From assembly GCF_036670025.1 (NCBI RefSeq), contig NZ_CP137640.1:5490001-5554000 (forward strand): DNA of 64,000 nt, given 5' to 3'. Within the stretch, counting starts at the first letter, position 1. The number at the start of each line of letters is the position of its first letter. This document shows positions 44,327 through 52,772 of the stretch, in pieces. The position numbers were made by a program, and so were the translations under genes. The notes under the pieces were generated by a model. It worked only from the letters and a program-made list of their open reading frames with translations. It was not told where the DNA came from and ran no database searches. Source of the stretch: Bacillus_BD oryzisoli (GTDB taxonomy: Bacteria; Bacillota; Bacilli; Bacillales; Cytobacillaceae).

Positions 44327-45514
44327 TCAAGCTACAGCTTTGAGGCTAGCTCTTTCTTTTTTGCCGTGAAGCAAGAAGTAGAGAGCAGTGGATACCAAAA
44401 CGATAATACCTAAAACCTGGTACAACGTACTGTAACTCGTATATGGAATGAAGAATCCTAGCACATAAGGGCCAAATCCAAGTCCTGCGTCTAGAAAAAT
44501 AAAGAAAGTCGAAGTTGCCAGCCCCATGCGATGGGAAGGAGTCAGCTTCACAGCGATCGCCTGCGTGCATGACTGCATGTTGCCAAATCCAAGACCAATC
44601 AGGATACCCGATAGAAGCAACGTCAGGCTGTTATGAGCTGAGCCTAAAAGCAGCAAACCAGCGGTAAAAAGAATAAAAGCTGGGTACATGATAAAGTTTG
44701 CCCCTTTTATATCCATTAAGCGGCCTGTGAATGGACGGGAAAGCAAGACCGCAACGGAATAGACAAGAAAGAAGAAACTTGCTGCACTGACTAGATCCAT
44801 TTCAACAGCATAGAAATTGATAAATGATAGAACACTAGAGTAACAGAAAGCGACAACAAGCGTAATCAGGGCAATCGGAATAGCTTTCGGCTCGATGAAA
44901 TTGGAAAGTTTGAAGCCTTTTGATTCGGATGTCTTTGCTATGGTCTCCAAGGCCGGAACTTTGACAAAGAACGAGGTAATCAAACTAATGATGCCCAAAA
45001 CTAGACAAAGACTAAAAATCACTTGAACACTTGTGTGCTGGCTCATATACAGCCCAATGAACGGCCCGATAGCTGTCGCCAATGTAGCACTCATGCTGAA
45101 ATAGCCGATCCCTTCTCCCTTTCGCTCTGCTGGGATAATCTGCGCCACAATTGTTCCTGTTGCAGTACTCGCAACCCCCAGCGTAATCCCGTGCAATAAA
45201 CGGGTAATAAGCAGGAAGGTAATACCTATTTGGATAAAATATAGAGTCGTTGCTAATATGTAAAGAATTAATCCAATGATTAGCATACGTTTACGTCCAA
45301 TTACATCAATGATGCGTCCGACTAACAAGCGGCCAATTAGAGCCCCTACAATAAAAATCCCTGTTACAAGACCGGCCTCACTTGTTGATGCGTGATATTC
45401 ATTTACTGCATAAATGCCGATAATTACAATTAATAAATAGAACACCAATGTTAACAAAAAGTTGGCGCCCGAAACGATGATAAAATCCTTCGTCCATAAT
45501 TTCGGTTTATTCAC
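44327..45514 (-). CDS. MFS transporter, drug-efflux type
   Basis: The 395-residue protein has twelve membrane segments and the MFS loop 2-3 motif (GRLLVGRIIDVIGRKRMLI near residue 61). It lies directly after a MarR-type regulator gene and overlaps it by 8 nt, an arrangement typical of regulated drug or toxic-compound exporters. Substrate cannot be read. ATG at 45514 with GAGAGGAG upstream inside the regulator gene's end. Confidence 0.88.
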   Translation of the reverse strand: MNKPKLWTKDFIIVSGANFLLTLVFYLLIVIIGIYAVNEYHASTSEAGLVTGIFIVGALIGRLLVGRIIDVIGRKRMLIIGLILYILATTLYFIQIGITFLLITRLLHGITLGVASTATGTIVAQIIPAERKGEGIGYFSMSATLATAIGPFIGLYMSQHTSVQVIFSLCLVLGIISLITSFFVKVPALETIAKTSESKGFKLSNFIEPKAIPIALITLVVAFCYSSVLSFINFYAVEMDLVSAASFFFLVYSVAVLLSRPFTGRLMDIKGANFIMYPAFILFTAGLLLLGSAHNSLTLLLSGILIGLGFGNMQSCTQAIAVKLTPSHRMGLATSTFFIFLDAGLGFGPYVLGFFIPYTSYSTLYQVLGIIVLVSTALYFLLHGKKERASLKAVA

Positions 45515-45938
45515 TTTTTCTCTCCTCTCGCTTCATAATATTTTCCTGAATTTTAGGAAGGGTTTCGAACGTAATCATTTGCTCTTCAGCAGTGATCCCC
45601 TCCATTACCTGATGTTCCAAATCAGTTATTTTTGTGCGAATTTCCTTGTAGATCTTTTCCCCTAATTCTGTTAACTGTATCACTTTTTCCCGCCGGTCCT
45701 TACCAGGAATTTGCTTCACGATCTGCAGCTCTTCCAAACGGTGAACCCTTCTTGTGATTGTCGGCTTTTCAACATTATAGTAGCTGGAAATATCTACTAG
45801 TGTTGAAGGCCCGTTATTTTTAATATACAAAATAACCTGCCATAAAGAATAAGAAAGCTGATAAGAACTCATTAATTCATTCAATGTCGTGATTAGCGGG
45901 CGGTACAGTCTTAAATAACTCTGAAAAAATCCCTGCAA
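45507..45938 (-). CDS. MarR-family transcriptional regulator
   Basis: The 143-residue protein has the MarR winged helix: LWQVILYIKNNGPSTLVDISSYYNVEKPTITRRVHRLEELQIV (residues 33-75), then the basic wing PGKDRREKVIQLTELG. It probably represses itself and the adjacent MFS gene. Start is TTG at 45938 with GGAGCG 7 nt before it. A palindrome at 45964-45996 just upstream is a likely operator. Confidence 0.88.
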   Translation of the reverse strand: MQGFFQSYLRLYRPLITTLNELMSSYQLSYSLWQVILYIKNNGPSTLVDISSYYNVEKPTITRRVHRLEELQIVKQIPGKDRREKVIQLTELGEKIYKEIRTKITDLEHQVMEGITAEEQMITFETLPKIQENIMKREERKSE

Positions 45939-45963
45939 TACTTTCGCTCCTTTCTACGAATAC

Positions 45964-45996
45964 AGTTACTATGGGTAACTATTAGCTATAGTAACT
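45964..45996. promoter_or_regulatory. probable MarR operator
   Basis: AGTTACTAT and ATAGTAACT form an inverted repeat separated by 15 nt, with a further TAACTAT half between them, immediately upstream of the marR-type gene. MarR proteins usually bind such palindromes next to their own start. Confidence 0.55.
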
Positions 45997-46123
45997 ATAA
46001 GCAGTTTTTAAGTTAATGTCAATGGTAATATGATTAATATGGTTTGAAATGAATATCCCTTTATAGTCTTTTCAATGTTTATAATCCCATTGATAACCTA
46101 TGTGTTTGGGATGGAGAATATGA

Positions 46124-46156
46124 AAAACGAGCCAGGAATCAACCATAGCTCGTTTT
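46124..46156 (-). terminator. terminator of the glutaredoxin gene
   Basis: AAAACGAGC pairs with GCTCGTTTT (9 bp, 15-nt loop), with T-run on the minus strand, directly after the glutaredoxin-like gene. Confidence 0.65.
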
Positions 46157-46159
46157 GTA

Positions 46160-46402
46160 TTATTGCTTTCGCGATTGAATCAGCTCAATCAACTCAGGAT
46201 TAAATCCCTTCACAGCACGATCTCCCACGACAGTAACCGGCACACCCAAGAAGCCATATTTCTCCACTTCTCTCTTATGCTCCTCACTAGTCGTGATATC
46301 CCTAACCTCAAAAGGAACCCCCTCCGCAGTCAACATCTGCTTCACCACACTGCACTCCACACAATCATCCATCGAATACACAATAACAGGCTTATCCATC
46401 AT
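46160..46402 (-). CDS. glutaredoxin-like protein (NrdH-type)
   Basis: The 80-residue thioredoxin-fold protein has the redox motif CVEC at residues 14-17, GVPVTVVGD with the cis-Pro near 54 and a GFNPE C-terminal block, as in NrdH-like glutaredoxins. It should act as a small thiol-disulfide reductant. Two adjacent ATGs follow AAAGGATGAA; either may be used. REP-like copies flank it upstream. Confidence 0.85.
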   Translation of the reverse strand: MMDKPVIVYSMDDCVECSVVKQMLTAEGVPFEVRDITTSEEHKREVEKYGFLGVPVTVVGDRAVKGFNPELIELIQSRKQ

Positions 46403-46414
46403 TTCATCCTTTCC

Positions 46415-46594
46415 GAAGCACGGGGACGGTTCTCTTGCTTCCTACTCGTTCATTTCATTCGTCCACTGGATCCTGACCGGAAGCATAACAAAAGATCCCT
46501 TGCTTCAGGTATTAACTTGCACCTTTCTCCAACTATACCACTGTTTATTTACAATTCACCAACAAAAAGGAAGCAGGAGAACCGTCCCTCCGCG
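46415..46594. repeat. inverted pair of REP-like repeats (copies 2 and 3)
   Basis: Copy 2 (46415-46441, GAAGCACGGGGACGGTTCTC plus TTGCTTC) and copy 3 (46569-46594, GGAAGCAGGAGAACCGTCCC plus TCCGCG) face each other about 130 nt apart, like a BIME unit. No gene is seen between them. Confidence 0.65.
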
Positions 46595-46602
46595 TCTAAA
46601 GT

Positions 46603-46639
46603 GAAGTAAAAAAAGCCCTTTGAAGGGCTTTTTTACTTC
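46603..46639 (-). terminator. terminator of the yjcZ-type gene
   Basis: GAAGTAAAAAAAGCCCTT pairs with AAGGGCTTTTTTACTTC around a tiny loop. It is nearly symmetrical and lies 48 nt after the spore-peptide gene. Confidence 0.75.
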
Positions 46640-46686
46640 CAGATAACGGAACCAATAATAACTTCATTGGTGAATCAAAAAAATTT

Positions 46687-46803
46687 TTAGCAACATCCGC
46701 CATAGCCACCAAAGAAGCTAGCTCCAATAATAATCAACAAAATAAACAAAACAATAAGTAAAGCAAATCCACCGCCGTAGCCTGCACCTGCACCTGCGCC
46801 CAT
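46687..46803 (-). CDS. YjcZ-family small sporulation peptide
   Basis: A 38-residue peptide: a Gly/Ala-rich start (MGAGAGAGYGGGFALLIVLF), one membrane helix and a GGYGGCC tail. This is the YjcZ/SscA-type pattern of short hydrophobic peptides found in spore formers and linked to coat assembly. AAAGGAGGGGGAG precedes the ATG. It has its own terminator. Confidence 0.88.
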   Translation of the reverse strand: MGAGAGAGYGGGFALLIVLFILLIIIGASFFGGYGGCC

Positions 46804-46953
46804 ACTCTCCCCCTCCTTTCTCTAATCCCTAAATAAGATATGTTAAACGAAAAAAAGTGTATGGGCTTGTTTACTTGAAGTGAATATATACCCGCAACAA
46901 TCAATATCCGATAGCATCGGCCTGAAACTCATGACTTTTCGCTTGAGAGAGGT

Positions 46954-47754
46954 TTATTCAGCATATTTCATTTCATTTACTTCCTGTATTCTCCAACCCG
47001 TTCCATCAAATGTAAGCTTTGACACACTGCCATTTTTAACAATTTCTCCTGACACTTTATTTGCATCAATTTTTTCAAGAATGGCGTTAATGGTAATACC
47101 ATGGGAAACAACTAAAATATCGCCACCGCCATTTTGATAGGCCTGTTCCGCAATTTCTTTAAATCCTTTGTATGCCCGGTCTGTTAATTCTTGATAACTC
47201 TCTGCTTCACCTGATTTATCCAAACATGAAAGGGTATTGATTAACACTTTATATGGATTGTCACTTTTTTTGAAGAACTCCCCTTCATTTCCCATTTGCA
47301 TATGATCGGCTGCCAGCCTCCAAAGGACACTCATTTTCTCTCCCTCAAATTCCCCGAAATAAACCTCGCGTATTCCTTTGTTTTCGATAGGCTGCAACCC
47401 CTTTGCCTTGGTGTGATTTTCCGTTAAAATCAGTTTTGCCGTTTGAATGGCTCTACCACTATCACTCGAATAAGCTGCAACAAAAGATACGTCTGCTAAC
47501 CCTCTACCCACTCCTATGACCAAATCTTCACCAGAAGGGGTGAGAGGTCCATCAGCCCAACCTTGAGCACGATCATTTTGATTCAAAATCGTTTTCCCAT
47601 GGCGAACAAGATATATGGTTACGGTTCCAGGTTCATTTTGATTTACTACCTCTTTATTATTTATCGTTACATTCTCTGCATAAATTGGATTTATGAAGGT
47701 TGTTAAGCAAATAATAATAACAAACATAAAAGCAATAAAAAGCCTATTTTTCAC
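46954..47754 (-). CDS. secreted histidine phosphatase family protein
   Basis: The protein (266 residues from a GTG at 47754) carries an N-terminal signal-like segment (LFIAFMFVIIICLTTFINPIYAEN) and the histidine-phosphatase motif YLVRHGKTILNQ near residue 47, with AYSSDSGRAIQTA near 94 and VSHGITINAI near 220. It likely hydrolyses a phosphoester outside the cell. Start is uncertain: the GTG has AAGGAG 13 nt upstream; longer in-frame starts would place an unusual 38-residue extension before the signal peptide. Confidence 0.8.
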   Translation of the reverse strand: MKNRLFIAFMFVIIICLTTFINPIYAENVTINNKEVVNQNEPGTVTIYLVRHGKTILNQNDRAQGWADGPLTPSGEDLVIGVGRGLADVSFVAAYSSDSGRAIQTAKLILTENHTKAKGLQPIENKGIREVYFGEFEGEKMSVLWRLAADHMQMGNEGEFFKKSDNPYKVLINTLSCLDKSGEAESYQELTDRAYKGFKEIAEQAYQNGGGDILVVSHGITINAILEKIDANKVSGEIVKNGSVSKLTFDGTGWRIQEVNEMKYAE

Positions 47755-47861
47755 CTTTCCATTACAACTCCTTTTGATAGAACAAAACGAAATTAAGTAT
47801 GATATAAGGTATAGTTTGTTCATATTCAATAGAGTTATCCGTAATGGAATTCTTCTCTTTC

Positions 47862-47928
47862 GAAGCAAAGGGACGGTTCTCTTGCTTCCTCTTGAAAATA
47901 GAAGTATTGAACCGTCCCCCTGCTTTTA
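47862..47928. repeat. REP-like repeats copies 4 and 5 (inverted pair)
   Basis: GAAGCAAAGGGACGGTTCTC plus TTGCTTC (47862-47888) and TTGAACCGTCCCCCTGCTTT (47907-47927) face each other between the phosphatase and an MFS gene. Confidence 0.7.
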
Positions 47929-47943
47929 TAAGAACCCCTGCTT

Positions 47944-49176
47944 TTATCTTTCCTTACTTTCACCTACAAATTGATTCTTTCCTGCACCCATTCCGACAAT
48001 AAAGATCAGCACGGACACAGCTACTAACAAGAGGAGCGGAGTGGTCCAGCTATTCGTAGCATCGTGCAGATAACCAAACAGGGTTGGGCCCGTTGAAGCA
48101 AGCAAATAACCGACGGCTTGAGCCATTCCTGACAATTCAGCTGCTTGCTGTGCATTCCTGGTACGAAGGCCGAAGAAGATCATCGCCAATCCAAAGGAAA
48201 ATCCTGCCCCAATTCCAAGAATGATAATCCACAAGAGGGTCAAATTCTTGCTGCCATACAGTAAGCCAATGTTTCCAATGAAAAGACTTAAGGCCGTAAT
48301 GGCCACTAATAAACGTTGGTTAGACATACGACCAGCAAGAATTGGTGCGACAAATGTTACCGGCAGGACGGTGATTTGCATGATTGAAAGCAGCCAGCCG
48401 GCTTGGTCTGCGCTCAAGCCTTGTTCTTTTAGCAGCTCTGGCAGCCATGTAACCAGCACGTAAAACACCATCGATTGCAGTCCCATATACAATGTGACCT
48501 GCCAAGCAAGCGGGGATCGCCATAGATTCACATGCTGCTCAGCAGTTTGGTGAGAAACAACCGGTGCAAGGCCCGTTCGCCGTTTCATTTGCGGCAGCCA
48601 GAATAGAATCGATACGAAGCTCAAAATCCCCCATAATCCTAAAGCCCCCTGCCAGCCATACCCAAATCCAATTGCAACGGGAACACTGATCCCGGACGCG
48701 ATGGCGCCAAATAAATTCATCGAAATCGAATAAACCCCTGTCATGACGCCGATTTTTTCAGGAAATTCCCGTTTGATCAGACTTGGCAGCAATACATTAC
48801 CAGCAGCGATGGCCAATCCAAGGACCGCCGTACCGATATATAACGTGGCTACACCGGATATGGAGCGGAGCCCTATCCCGATAGATAGAAAAATAATCGC
48901 TACCATTAGTACCCCTTCAGCGCCAAATCTTCGCGCTAACTTTGGAACAAAAGGAGAGAAAAAGGCAAAAGCAAGCAATGGTACCGTGGTGATCATCCCT
49001 GCTAATGTGTTCGAAATATGCAGATGATCGCGGATGAGATCAACTAAAGGCCCGACCGAGGTCAAGGGAGCCCGTAGATTAATAGCGATAAAAATAATGC
49101 CTACTAGAATCACCCAAGCAGCCTGCGGCTTGGACACTACTTTCGGCTCTTTTTTTATTTGATTGACGACATTCAT
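47944..49176 (-). CDS. MFS transporter, CynX/NimT-like
   Basis: The 410-residue, twelve-segment transporter has the CynX/NimT (cyanate, nitroimidazole) family N terminus LVGIIFIAINLRAPLTSVGPLVDLIRDHL near residues 24-52, TTVPLLAFAFFSPFVPKLARRFG near 63-85 and TWLPELLKEQGLSADQAGWLLS near 245. Substrates of Bacillus members (such as YycB) are poorly known. Ribosome site GAGAGGGGA precedes ATG. Confidence 0.88.
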   Translation of the reverse strand: MNVVNQIKKEPKVVSKPQAAWVILVGIIFIAINLRAPLTSVGPLVDLIRDHLHISNTLAGMITTVPLLAFAFFSPFVPKLARRFGAEGVLMVAIIFLSIGIGLRSISGVATLYIGTAVLGLAIAAGNVLLPSLIKREFPEKIGVMTGVYSISMNLFGAIASGISVPVAIGFGYGWQGALGLWGILSFVSILFWLPQMKRRTGLAPVVSHQTAEQHVNLWRSPLAWQVTLYMGLQSMVFYVLVTWLPELLKEQGLSADQAGWLLSIMQITVLPVTFVAPILAGRMSNQRLLVAITALSLFIGNIGLLYGSKNLTLLWIIILGIGAGFSFGLAMIFFGLRTRNAQQAAELSGMAQAVGYLLASTGPTLFGYLHDATNSWTTPLLLLVAVSVLIFIVGMGAGKNQFVGESKER

Positions 49177-49427
49177 GCGTTCCCCTCTCTTTGTTAGTAA
49201 GTTAAAAATTTTCAGATAAGTATTGGTAAAAAATAAAAGGCTGCGGCGCCTTCCTTGTAGAATTTATTTTACCTTGTTTTTCGTTCATTTAATAGAGAAT
49301 CGCTCAGAGAAATGAGGGGTATTCAATTGATGCATTTGAAAACCTTGGTGTGAAGCCTCTTCCAGAAATCGATCATTGTGGCTAAAATAAAGGAGACAGA
49401 ACAATCTGAAAGGAAGCTGACTCTATT

Positions 49428-49787
49428 ATGGAAAAAATCATGTTTATTGAAACTGGGATGGGAATTGACGTACACGGTCAGGATATTACGAAAGCAGCTG
49501 TTCGTGCCGTTCAAAATGCGATTCATTTTAATTCAATGCCGGGACTTCGCTCAGTCCTGCCCGGGAACAGCTTGGACAATATGAAGGTGAATGTCAAATT
49601 AGCGGTTCCATGCGATAAAGAGAAACTAGACTCTGAGGTTGTAAAAGAAGCTTTGCCATATGGACAAGTCACGATTGAAGTGATGGATGGCGGTATGATG
49701 ACAACAAGCGGAGTGGTCATCGAGGAAAAAGGAGATAAGAATGATCTAATGTATATTGTTGTCGCTTCGGTTGAGGTTGGGTATTAA
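49428..49787 (+). CDS. Lin0512 family protein
   Basis: The 119-residue protein matches the small Lin0512 family conserved in Firmicutes and proteobacteria: IETGMGIDVHGQDITKAAVRAVQNAI near residue 7 and DNMKVNVKLAVPCDKEKLD near 49. No function is established. It is a single gene with GGAAG before the ATG. Confidence 0.88.
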   Translation: MEKIMFIETGMGIDVHGQDITKAAVRAVQNAIHFNSMPGLRSVLPGNSLDNMKVNVKLAVPCDKEKLDSEVVKEALPYGQVTIEVMDGGMMTTSGVVIEEKGDKNDLMYIVVASVEVGY

Positions 49788-49918
49788 GGGATTACATAGT
49801 GGGCATGGGTAAAAGTTGTTTGTTACCATGCCCCTTTTTCATTCAGCAGGCAATTTGTGCAAAAAGCCAGCCACTCAAACAACTTCAAAGATTGGAAGCA
49901 ACTTTCCACCGTCAAAAC

Positions 49919-49946
49919 GGAAGCAACAGAACCGTCCCTCTGCTTC
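49919..49946. repeat. REP-like repeat copy 6
   Basis: GGAAGCAACAGAACCGTCCC plus TCTGCTTC, in inverse orientation to copy 1. It lies 27 nt before the SinR-type palindrome of the secreted-protein gene. Confidence 0.7.
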
Positions 49947-49966
49947 TTAATTCAAATATTCAATAA

Positions 49967-49988
49967 TATAATGTTCCTTATCCAGAAC
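49967..49988 (+). promoter_or_regulatory. -10 element and SinR-type operator of the secreted-protein gene
   Basis: TATAAT (49967-49972) is followed directly by GTTCCTTATCCAGAAC (49973-49988), again GTTC-N8-GAAC; the flanking AT extends the symmetry. Only one half fits the SinR half-site closely, and the -35 (TTCTTA at 17 nt) is poor, so this is the weakest of the five sites. Confidence 0.45.
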
Positions 49989-50055
49989 ATTTAATTTCAT
50001 AAATGATATTGTAATAATAGAAACAATTAAAAAAATGAATTGGGGGATTATTGTG

Positions 50056-50709
50056 ATGAAAAAGAAGATTTTTGTCATTCTTGCTTCTCTGTCCATTGCT
50101 TTGTCAATCGTTTTATCGTTAGTATCACCAACATCCGCTGCAGCATCATGTCCGGACGAGGGTGTTTTTACTCTTACAAGTGACAGTCAGGGTAACAAGC
50201 TTTTTAACGGTTCCCATAAAACGTTTACGGTTACACTGACAAACCCAATCTTCGGTACACCGGTTCCATATGAAACAATAAATGTAACCTTTTTAGAGAA
50301 CATTAATATTGCCCCAGGTACGCAAAAAAAGGGATACGTTATTAACAGCTCTAATCAATCAGTTACCCCTTACCAAGCAACAGATGGCACAGAAAACGTT
50401 GTTACGATCAAAACAAACGAGGCTGGAATAGCAACCTTTACAATTACCGGTGAAAATACTACGGTTACTCCACTTGTATTCTTGGATAGAGGCAGTAAGG
50501 CATGGGATTCTAATCCTGATGACAACTCTGTTTATGTCTATGTTTCAGATTACCGTTTTGATGAAGCAACCGAACATTGCGCAAAGGCGAATCCGGTTAC
50601 TTTTTACCAATTCATGGCGAACCCAAGGGATTATAAATTAATGGACCCTCGTTTAAAAATTTTACCTTATCCATATTACAATGTTGATCCAATCATTATT
50701 CCTCATTAA
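50056..50709 (+). CDS. secreted protein of unknown family, candidate matrix component
   Basis: The 217-residue protein has a clear signal peptide (MKKKIFVILASLSIALSIVL, then ...SAAAS). The mature part is predicted all-beta, with an Ig-like segment (HKTFTVTLTNPIFGTPVPYE; TIKTNEAGIATFTI), and two distant Cys (SCPDEG and EHCAKAN) that could form a disulfide. The C terminus is Pro/Tyr-rich (LPYPYYNVDPIIIPH). I do not recognise the family. An upstream SinR-type palindrome suggests a link with the matrix genes. GGGGG lies 9-10 nt before the ATG chosen; an in-frame ATG seven codons earlier lacks a ribosome site. Confidence 0.75.
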   Translation: MKKKIFVILASLSIALSIVLSLVSPTSAAASCPDEGVFTLTSDSQGNKLFNGSHKTFTVTLTNPIFGTPVPYETINVTFLENINIAPGTQKKGYVINSSNQSVTPYQATDGTENVVTIKTNEAGIATFTITGENTTVTPLVFLDRGSKAWDSNPDDNSVYVYVSDYRFDEATEHCAKANPVTFYQFMANPRDYKLMDPRLKILPYPYYNVDPIIIPH

Positions 50710-50737
50710 TATGGCTTACAAATAGCACATTTTTATA

Positions 50738-50764
50738 AACCGCTAGAGATGCTAGCGGTTTTTT
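50738..50764 (+). terminator. terminator of the secreted-protein gene
   Basis: AACCGCTAG pairs with CTAGCGGTT around a 5-nt loop and runs into six Ts. Confidence 0.85.
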
Positions 50765-50767
50765 CTT

Positions 50768-50822
50768 GGGTCGAAGGGACAGGCACCGTGACCCAGGGTC
50801 ACGGTGCCTGTCCCTTCGACCC
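50768..50822. repeat. perfect 55-nt palindrome, second repeat type
   Basis: Two 27-nt arms (starting GGGTCGAAGGGACAGGCACC) match exactly around a single A. The core (GGGACAGGCACCGTGACCC) looks like a widespread Bacillus intergenic palindrome. It lies 4 nt after the terminator above. Confidence 0.75.
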
Positions 50823-50914
50823 ATTAATCGATCATTTATAAAAACTGTTATACAGGTAGACAGCAAGCTGAATTTTCAAGTAATACTCATAATTGTCAAA
50901 ATCCACTCTTAATA

Positions 50915-51760
50915 TTTCCTCTATTTTTTTATGCAATGATATAGTGTATTTGGGTGAATTTGAAACCCTTTGGCTGTAACCGCCATGGAGCCATTATTAT
51001 GGACGTAACTAATAAGGTACATAACAGGATAGAACATCATAATCAGAAATAGATACATAAGCTGGCTTTGTTTTCGTACGAAAAAGAACAAATAGGTCCG
51101 CAATTACTTTTTCAAAGGTAGAATGATCAACAGGATAACACTTGCCCTCAATGTAATCCGCATAAAAAATCGTCTTTTCCATTAAATGATTCATTTCTAT
51201 AATGATGGATTTCAACCCCTGTTTTCTATCGATAACCGTGTCAGATGGTTATGTATTTCAGTCCTCTGCAGCAAAAGCCCATTTGTCACTTCAAGCTTAG
51301 TTAATAAATAAGTGACTTACCTAGATTTTTCTGAACATCTTCGTGAAGCTGGGCATTATGAATCCCAACAGCAACTTGAGAAGCAAAACTCTGAAGCAGC
51401 AAAAGATCTTTCACCAGGCATCTCTTCCCTATCAAAGCGATGAAGAGTCATCACACCAATTCGTTTATCCCCAAACATAGTAGGTACAGACAAAAGAGAT
51501 TTAATTGTTCTTTCGGACGCACCTGCAGCGTGTAAGATAGTGTAATTATCCTCACTTAAACCTTCCATACTGTCATAAATCTCTTTCGTCGTTCCAATCA
51601 ATCGAACACAGCCGTCTCTATAGACTTTCCCAACAATGGACTCGCCGACATTTACTCTAAAGGAACGTATTTGCTCATTAAATCCGACGTATGACTTGAT
51701 GATTAACTTCTTTGAATGCTCTTCGAAAAGTTGGATGAACCCAGCGTCTTCTTATGAAAT
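50915..51760 (-). pseudogene. degraded GAF-HTH regulator (PucR/CdaR-type)
   Basis: Minus-strand fragments in different frames reconstruct a regulator. A GAF domain reads FIQLFEEHSKKLIIKSYVGF, then RVNVGESIVGKVYRDGCVR and SLLSVPTMFGDKRIGVMTLH, then after a frameshift near 51410 DLLLLQSFASQVAVGIHNAQ. The C-terminal helix-turn-helix survives as SYVHNNGSMAVTAKGFQIHP with NTLYHCIKK. The middle is lost or shifted. In intact relatives the last block binds DNA, and the neighbouring catabolic genes may once have been its targets. Confidence 0.75.
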
Positions 51761-51814
51761 CAAACAAAAGGTATTGTTAAAAGCAAGATATTAAAGTACA
51801 CATTATCTAAAATT

Positions 51815-52042
51815 TCAAATAATTTTATTGTTATGAAACATTTTTTCGTTCTTGTCCATATGATAAAAATACTTTTGATAGATGGTAATGAGTTTATCTA
51901 ATTTTTGACTAAAGTAAATGGTCCTGTGACTATTCAAACCAGTAGCTGCAGCAGATTGGATCATTTCATTTCTCAAATGGTTGATCCTATGTTCTAATCT
52001 ATCTATTTCTGTATAATTCTTATGAATTCTCATAGTCACCAT
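51815..52042 (-). CDS. Spo0E-family aspartyl-phosphate phosphatase (copy 2)
   Basis: A 75-residue protein with the Spo0E motif FSQKLDKLITIYQKY near residue 43 after a coiled helix (LEHRINHLRNEMIQSAAATG). It should dephosphorylate Spo0A~P. The start is probably at or near 52042; a methionine four codons in is also possible. Codon use is AT-rich like its surroundings. Confidence 0.75.
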   Translation of the reverse strand: MVTMRIHKNYTEIDRLEHRINHLRNEMIQSAAATGLNSHRTIYFSQKLDKLITIYQKYFYHMDKNEKMFHNNKII

Positions 52043-52161
52043 TCCATTCTTTTTTAACTGTCAATCTATAACATAAATAATGATTTCATTATTTTTTGAC
52101 TTCTTATTGGGTTTTCAATGACTTTATTATTTTTTAACAGCTCTATCATCCTTGTATCAAT

Positions 52162-52722
52162 TTAATGTTCAAATTCCCGGCTTGTAGTCAACCTGTGCGG
52201 AAAATTCGCCGATTCTTTCGATGTGAATGCGTACAGTATCATCTTTTGTAATAGAAGCGACACGCCTTCAAGTATACCAGCTGTAATAATATCTCCCGGT
52301 AACAGTGTCATGACATTGGATGCCTCCTCAAAGAATTTATAGCAATCGTAAATGAGATCACTTGTATTGGCGGATTGTCTAATTTCAACGTTAACCCATA
52401 GATTCATTTGCAGTTGATTGGGATTCTCCATTTCGTCCCCTGTTACAATCCATGGACCGATTAGTGTAAAGATTTCGAATGATTTACGCCACGGTCTATG
52501 TGTACGTATCAATTCGCAAACCTTGATCATTCAGCACTGAACTTTCCTTATAATCCTGTTATTGGTCGGGAATAAACTAAGGGGAAGAAACTTCTCGGCT
52601 GTGCTTGAAGTACATTTTCTTCTACTTCCTCTAAGCTCAACTTGATGCTCGTCTTTAAGATCCAGCACGCCTTGGATAAAGCAGTGCGTACCAACCTGAA
52701 AAAGTCTAAAGTTTTTATGCAA
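52162..52722 (-). pseudogene. remnant of a fumarylacetoacetate-hydrolase-family gene
   Basis: The 3' part (52162-52530) encodes FEIFTLIGPWIVTGDEMENP, then LQMNLWVNVEIRQSANTSDL and LLPGDIITAGILEGVSL, which is the conserved core of FAH-family enzymes (G-P-W-I-V, DLIYDCYKF, L-L-P-G-D-I-I-T). The expected catalytic end (T-G-T-P-x-G-V) is altered to AGILEGVS and the tail is out of frame. The 5' part (FRLFQVGTHCFIQGVLDLKD, 52531-52722) is separated by a stop. It is probably dead. Confidence 0.7.
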
Positions 52723-52772
52723 TGATAATAATATTTTATATTCTAAAAGCCTCTGCTCAAGCAGGAAATAAA

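Noticed and set aside
43398..50822. Repeated GAAGCAA/GGGACGG units as a CRISPR array
   Set aside because: Spacing is kilobases rather than 30-40 nt, orientation varies and no cas genes are present; they are dispersed palindromic repeats.
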